Positions 62,931 to 64,000 of a stretch of 64,000 nucleotides of DNA are shown here, one piece after another. Within the stretch, counting starts at the first letter, position 1; each line of letters begins with the position of its first letter. Under the pieces are notes generated by a model. The model did not search any database, had not been told where the DNA came from, and saw only the letters and a list, made by a program, of their open reading frames with translations. The stretch is from Lutibacter oricola (GTDB lineage: Bacteria; Bacteroidota; Bacteroidia; Flavobacteriales; Flavobacteriaceae). Where the stretch lies: assembly GCF_900106565.1 (NCBI RefSeq), contig NZ_FNNJ01000001.1:930001-994000 (forward strand), given 5' to 3'. A program made the position numbers and the translations under genes.

Positions 62931-63461
62931 ATGCGTAAAGAAGATTGTTTTTATTTAGGCAAAATCGTTAGAAAACATAGCTTTAGAGGTGAGGTTGTAG
63001 CAAAATTAGATACAGACGAACCAGAATTGTATAAAGAATTGGAATCAGTATTTGTTGAATTAAACAATAATCTGGTTCCTTTTTTTATTGAAAAAAGCTT
63101 ACTGCAAAAAGGGAATCAACTTAGATTAGCTTTTGAAGATATTTCTACCGAAGATGATGCAGATAATATTTTAGGTTCAGGTTTATATTTACCACTTGAA
63201 TTTTTACCCAAATTAACAGGTAATAAGTTTTACTTTCACGAAATTATAGGTTTTCAAATAGAAGATGTAAATTTTGGAAAAGTTGGTGAAATTGTAGCTG
63301 TTAATGATTCTTCAGCTCAACCTTTGTTCGAAGTTGATGCAAACGGTAAAGAAGTATTTATACCTATGATAGATGATTTTATTAAAGTAGTTGATAGAAC
63401 TAATAATAAAATTATTGTTGAAACTCCAGAAGGTTTAATAAACCTTTATTTAGATAATTAA
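62931..63461 (+). CDS. rimM: 16S rRNA processing protein RimM
   Basis: RimM assists 30S head assembly and binds S19. The 176-residue protein begins MRKEDCFYLGKIVRKHSFRGEVVAKL, the family N-terminal barrel, and has the PRC-barrel-like second domain from about residue 95 (FYFHEIIGFQIED, VGEIVAVNDSSAQPLFEV, EVFIPMIDDFI). ATG at 62931 was chosen because it gives this conserved start, although the frame is open much further upstream inside rpsP. It precedes the tRNA-Ser gene by six bases. Confidence 0.95.
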   Translation: MRKEDCFYLGKIVRKHSFRGEVVAKLDTDEPELYKELESVFVELNNNLVPFFIEKSLLQKGNQLRLAFEDISTEDDADNILGSGLYLPLEFLPKLTGNKFYFHEIIGFQIEDVNFGKVGEIVAVNDSSAQPLFEVDANGKEVFIPMIDDFIKVVDRTNNKIIVETPEGLINLYLDN

Positions 63462-63467
63462 AACTTT

Positions 63468-63555
63468 AGAGAAGTGGCCGAGTGGTCGAAGGCGCACGCC
63501 TGGAAAGTGTGTATACCTCAAAAGGGTATCGAGGGTTCGAATCCCTTCTTCTCTG
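63468..63555 (+). tRNA. tRNA-Ser (anticodon GGA)
   Basis: The 88-base gene folds as a class II tRNA. The acceptor arms AGAGAAG (63468-63474) and CTTCTCT (63548-63554) pair perfectly, with discriminator G at 63555. The anticodon loop CTGGAAA gives anticodon GGA at 63502-63504, reading Ser codons UCC and UCU. A long variable arm (about TATACCTCAAAAGGGTAT) and the T-arm GGTTCGAATCC are clear. CCA is not encoded. The 3' end is the usual insertion point for tRNA-targeted integrases, one of which starts downstream. Confidence 0.97.
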
Positions 63556-63657
63556 CGAAAATGAACACAAATTGAATCAAAACACAGCAAACCATAGGTT
63601 TTAAGGGGTTTTGAATTTTAGGAGTTAACAGATATATTGATTTAAATTCATTAAATA

Positions 63658-63820
63658 AGTCAACAAATCGGTCAACAAATAAAAAAAGTAAATTTGTTGA
63701 CCGAATTATTGCTGTAGATACTGTAAATACTGATAAAATGTATTTTTAAAAACGGTGAAACAGTACATAATTTAATGAGAATAAGGTAGGATTTGGTCAA
63801 CAAATCTTATACATTTGTTA
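63658..63820. repeat. Repeated GTCAACAAAT motifs next to the integrase
   Basis: GTCAACAAAT occurs as direct copies at 63659-63668, 63671-63680 and 63796-63805, and in reverse as ATTTGTTGAC at 63692-63701. The second and third-in-order copies form a perfect 13-base inverted repeat (63668-63680 with 63692-63704, 11-base spacer). A weaker partner ATTTGTT at 63813-63819 faces the last copy. Such repeats are expected for integrase arm-type binding sites. Confidence 0.7.
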
Positions 63821-63834
63821 CTAGGGCCAATATC

Positions 63835-63893
63835 CATAGTTGATTTGACTTTCGTCTTTAAAAAAAGTTAAACTTAAAAAGACGACAACTATG
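63835..63893 (+). promoter_or_regulatory. Potential RNA hairpin covering the integrase start codon
   Basis: CATAGTTG (63835-63842) pairs with CAACTATG (63886-63893) and TCGTCTTT (63852-63859) with AAAGACGA (63878-63885), giving 16 pairs interrupted by a nine-base bulge on the 5' side. The ATG of the integrase (63891-63893) lies in the 3' strand. This could reduce translation until the structure is opened. Confidence 0.5.
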
Positions 63894-64000
63894 AAAACCC
63901 AAAACACTTTTTCAATCCTAATTTGGATTAATGCTTCACGTGCCAAAAATAACGAAGCGGATTTATTCGCAAGAATTACGGTTAATCAGAAACGAGTTAA
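63891..64000 (+). CDS. Tyrosine-recombinase-type integrase, N-terminal part only
   Basis: An open frame starts with ATG at 63891 and continues past the window end, so only about 36 residues are visible. They read MKTQNTFSILIWINASRAK, then NEADLFARITVNQKR. This is the characteristic start of the arm-binding domain of Bacteroidetes tyrosine recombinases (CTnDOT/phage-type integrases), which use strands like IWIN and LYARITVNGKR. The catalytic domain is outside the window. Its position beside a tRNA 3' end agrees with the call. Confidence 0.8.
   Translation, partial: MKTQNTFSILIWINASRAKNNEADLFARITVNQKRV

Larger units (their letters stand above)
63556..64000 (+). mobile_element. Left end of an integrative element inserted at tRNA-Ser
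   Basis: Right after the tRNA gene, the 335 bases 63556-63890 contain no protein gene but several repeats of GTCAACAAAT in both orientations and nested inverted repeats (for example CAAAAC at 63578 with GTTTTG at 63608). Then the integrase reading frame starts at 63891. This is the arrangement of the left end (attL plus arm sites) of a genomic island or integrative conjugative element. The right end, cargo and second att copy lie outside the window, so element type and size are unknown. Confidence 0.68.

Noticed and set aside
63668-63704. The 13-bp inverted repeat read as a transcription terminator of tRNA-Ser
   Set aside because: It is not followed by a T-tract and shares its motif with two other nearby copies, so a protein-binding role fits better.
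1-64000. CRISPR arrays, rRNA genes, insertion sequences or riboswitches
   Set aside because: No regularly spaced repeats, rRNA sequence, transposase frame or known riboswitch core was seen on reading the window.

Overview
The window is AT-rich DNA from a member of the Bacteroidetes, almost certainly family Flavobacteriaceae. The evidence is the gliding-motility ABC ATPase GldA, DnaE with a fused N-terminal proofreading exonuclease, the rseC-rnfBCDGEA order, S16 with a long charged tail, many short lipoproteins with a Cys lipobox, promoter-like TAnnTTTG boxes and very few Shine-Dalgarno sequences. I cannot name the genus.

Region 1 (1-22885) is a surface-polysaccharide locus. It opens inside pseC and continues through a tightly overlapping operon for pseudaminic acid or a related nonulosonic acid: pseC, an aldo/keto reductase, an SDR oxidoreductase, a pseF-like cytidylyltransferase, a PseG-GNAT (probably PseG-PseH) fusion and pseI. 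Glycosyltransferases, four left-handed beta-helix acyltransferases, a Wzx-type flippase and a Wzy-type polymerase follow. Next come the GDP-mannose/GDP-L-fucose genes (gmd, fcl, manC), a WbaP/WcaJ-type priming transferase and, on the other strand, a Wzi-like capsule assembly protein. Together they describe priming on undecaprenyl phosphate, addition of fucose and nonulosonic acid, O-acylation, export, polymerisation and surface attachment.

Region 2 (22886-27251) is a Phe/Tyr operon: prephenate dehydratase, aminotransferase, prephenate dehydrogenase and DAHP synthase-chorismate mutase. In front lies a 22-codon leader ORF with seven consecutive Phe/Tyr codons, a candidate antiterminator at its stop codon and a strong terminator hairpin ending 15 bases before pheA. 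This looks like a complete transcription attenuator.

Region 3 (27252-62205) is mostly core: envelope lipoproteins, rsgA-dtd, three DUF3857 proteins (the last two a tandem duplicate that has lost the transglutaminase Cys and His), yceI, an Lrp regulator divergent from a methionine gamma-lyase-like gene, nhaC, a putative porin, a RidA-family gene, rnhB, ndpA, lipB, a small Pmp3 protein, gldA, two PagL-like proteins, dnaE and the rseC-rnf operon.

Region 4 (62206-64000) holds rpsP-rimM and tRNA-Ser(GGA). Directly beyond the tRNA lies the left end of an apparent integrative element: repeated GTCAACAAAT motifs in both orientations, then the first codons of a tyrosine-recombinase-type integrase cut by the window end. 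No CRISPR array, rRNA or insertion sequence was seen.
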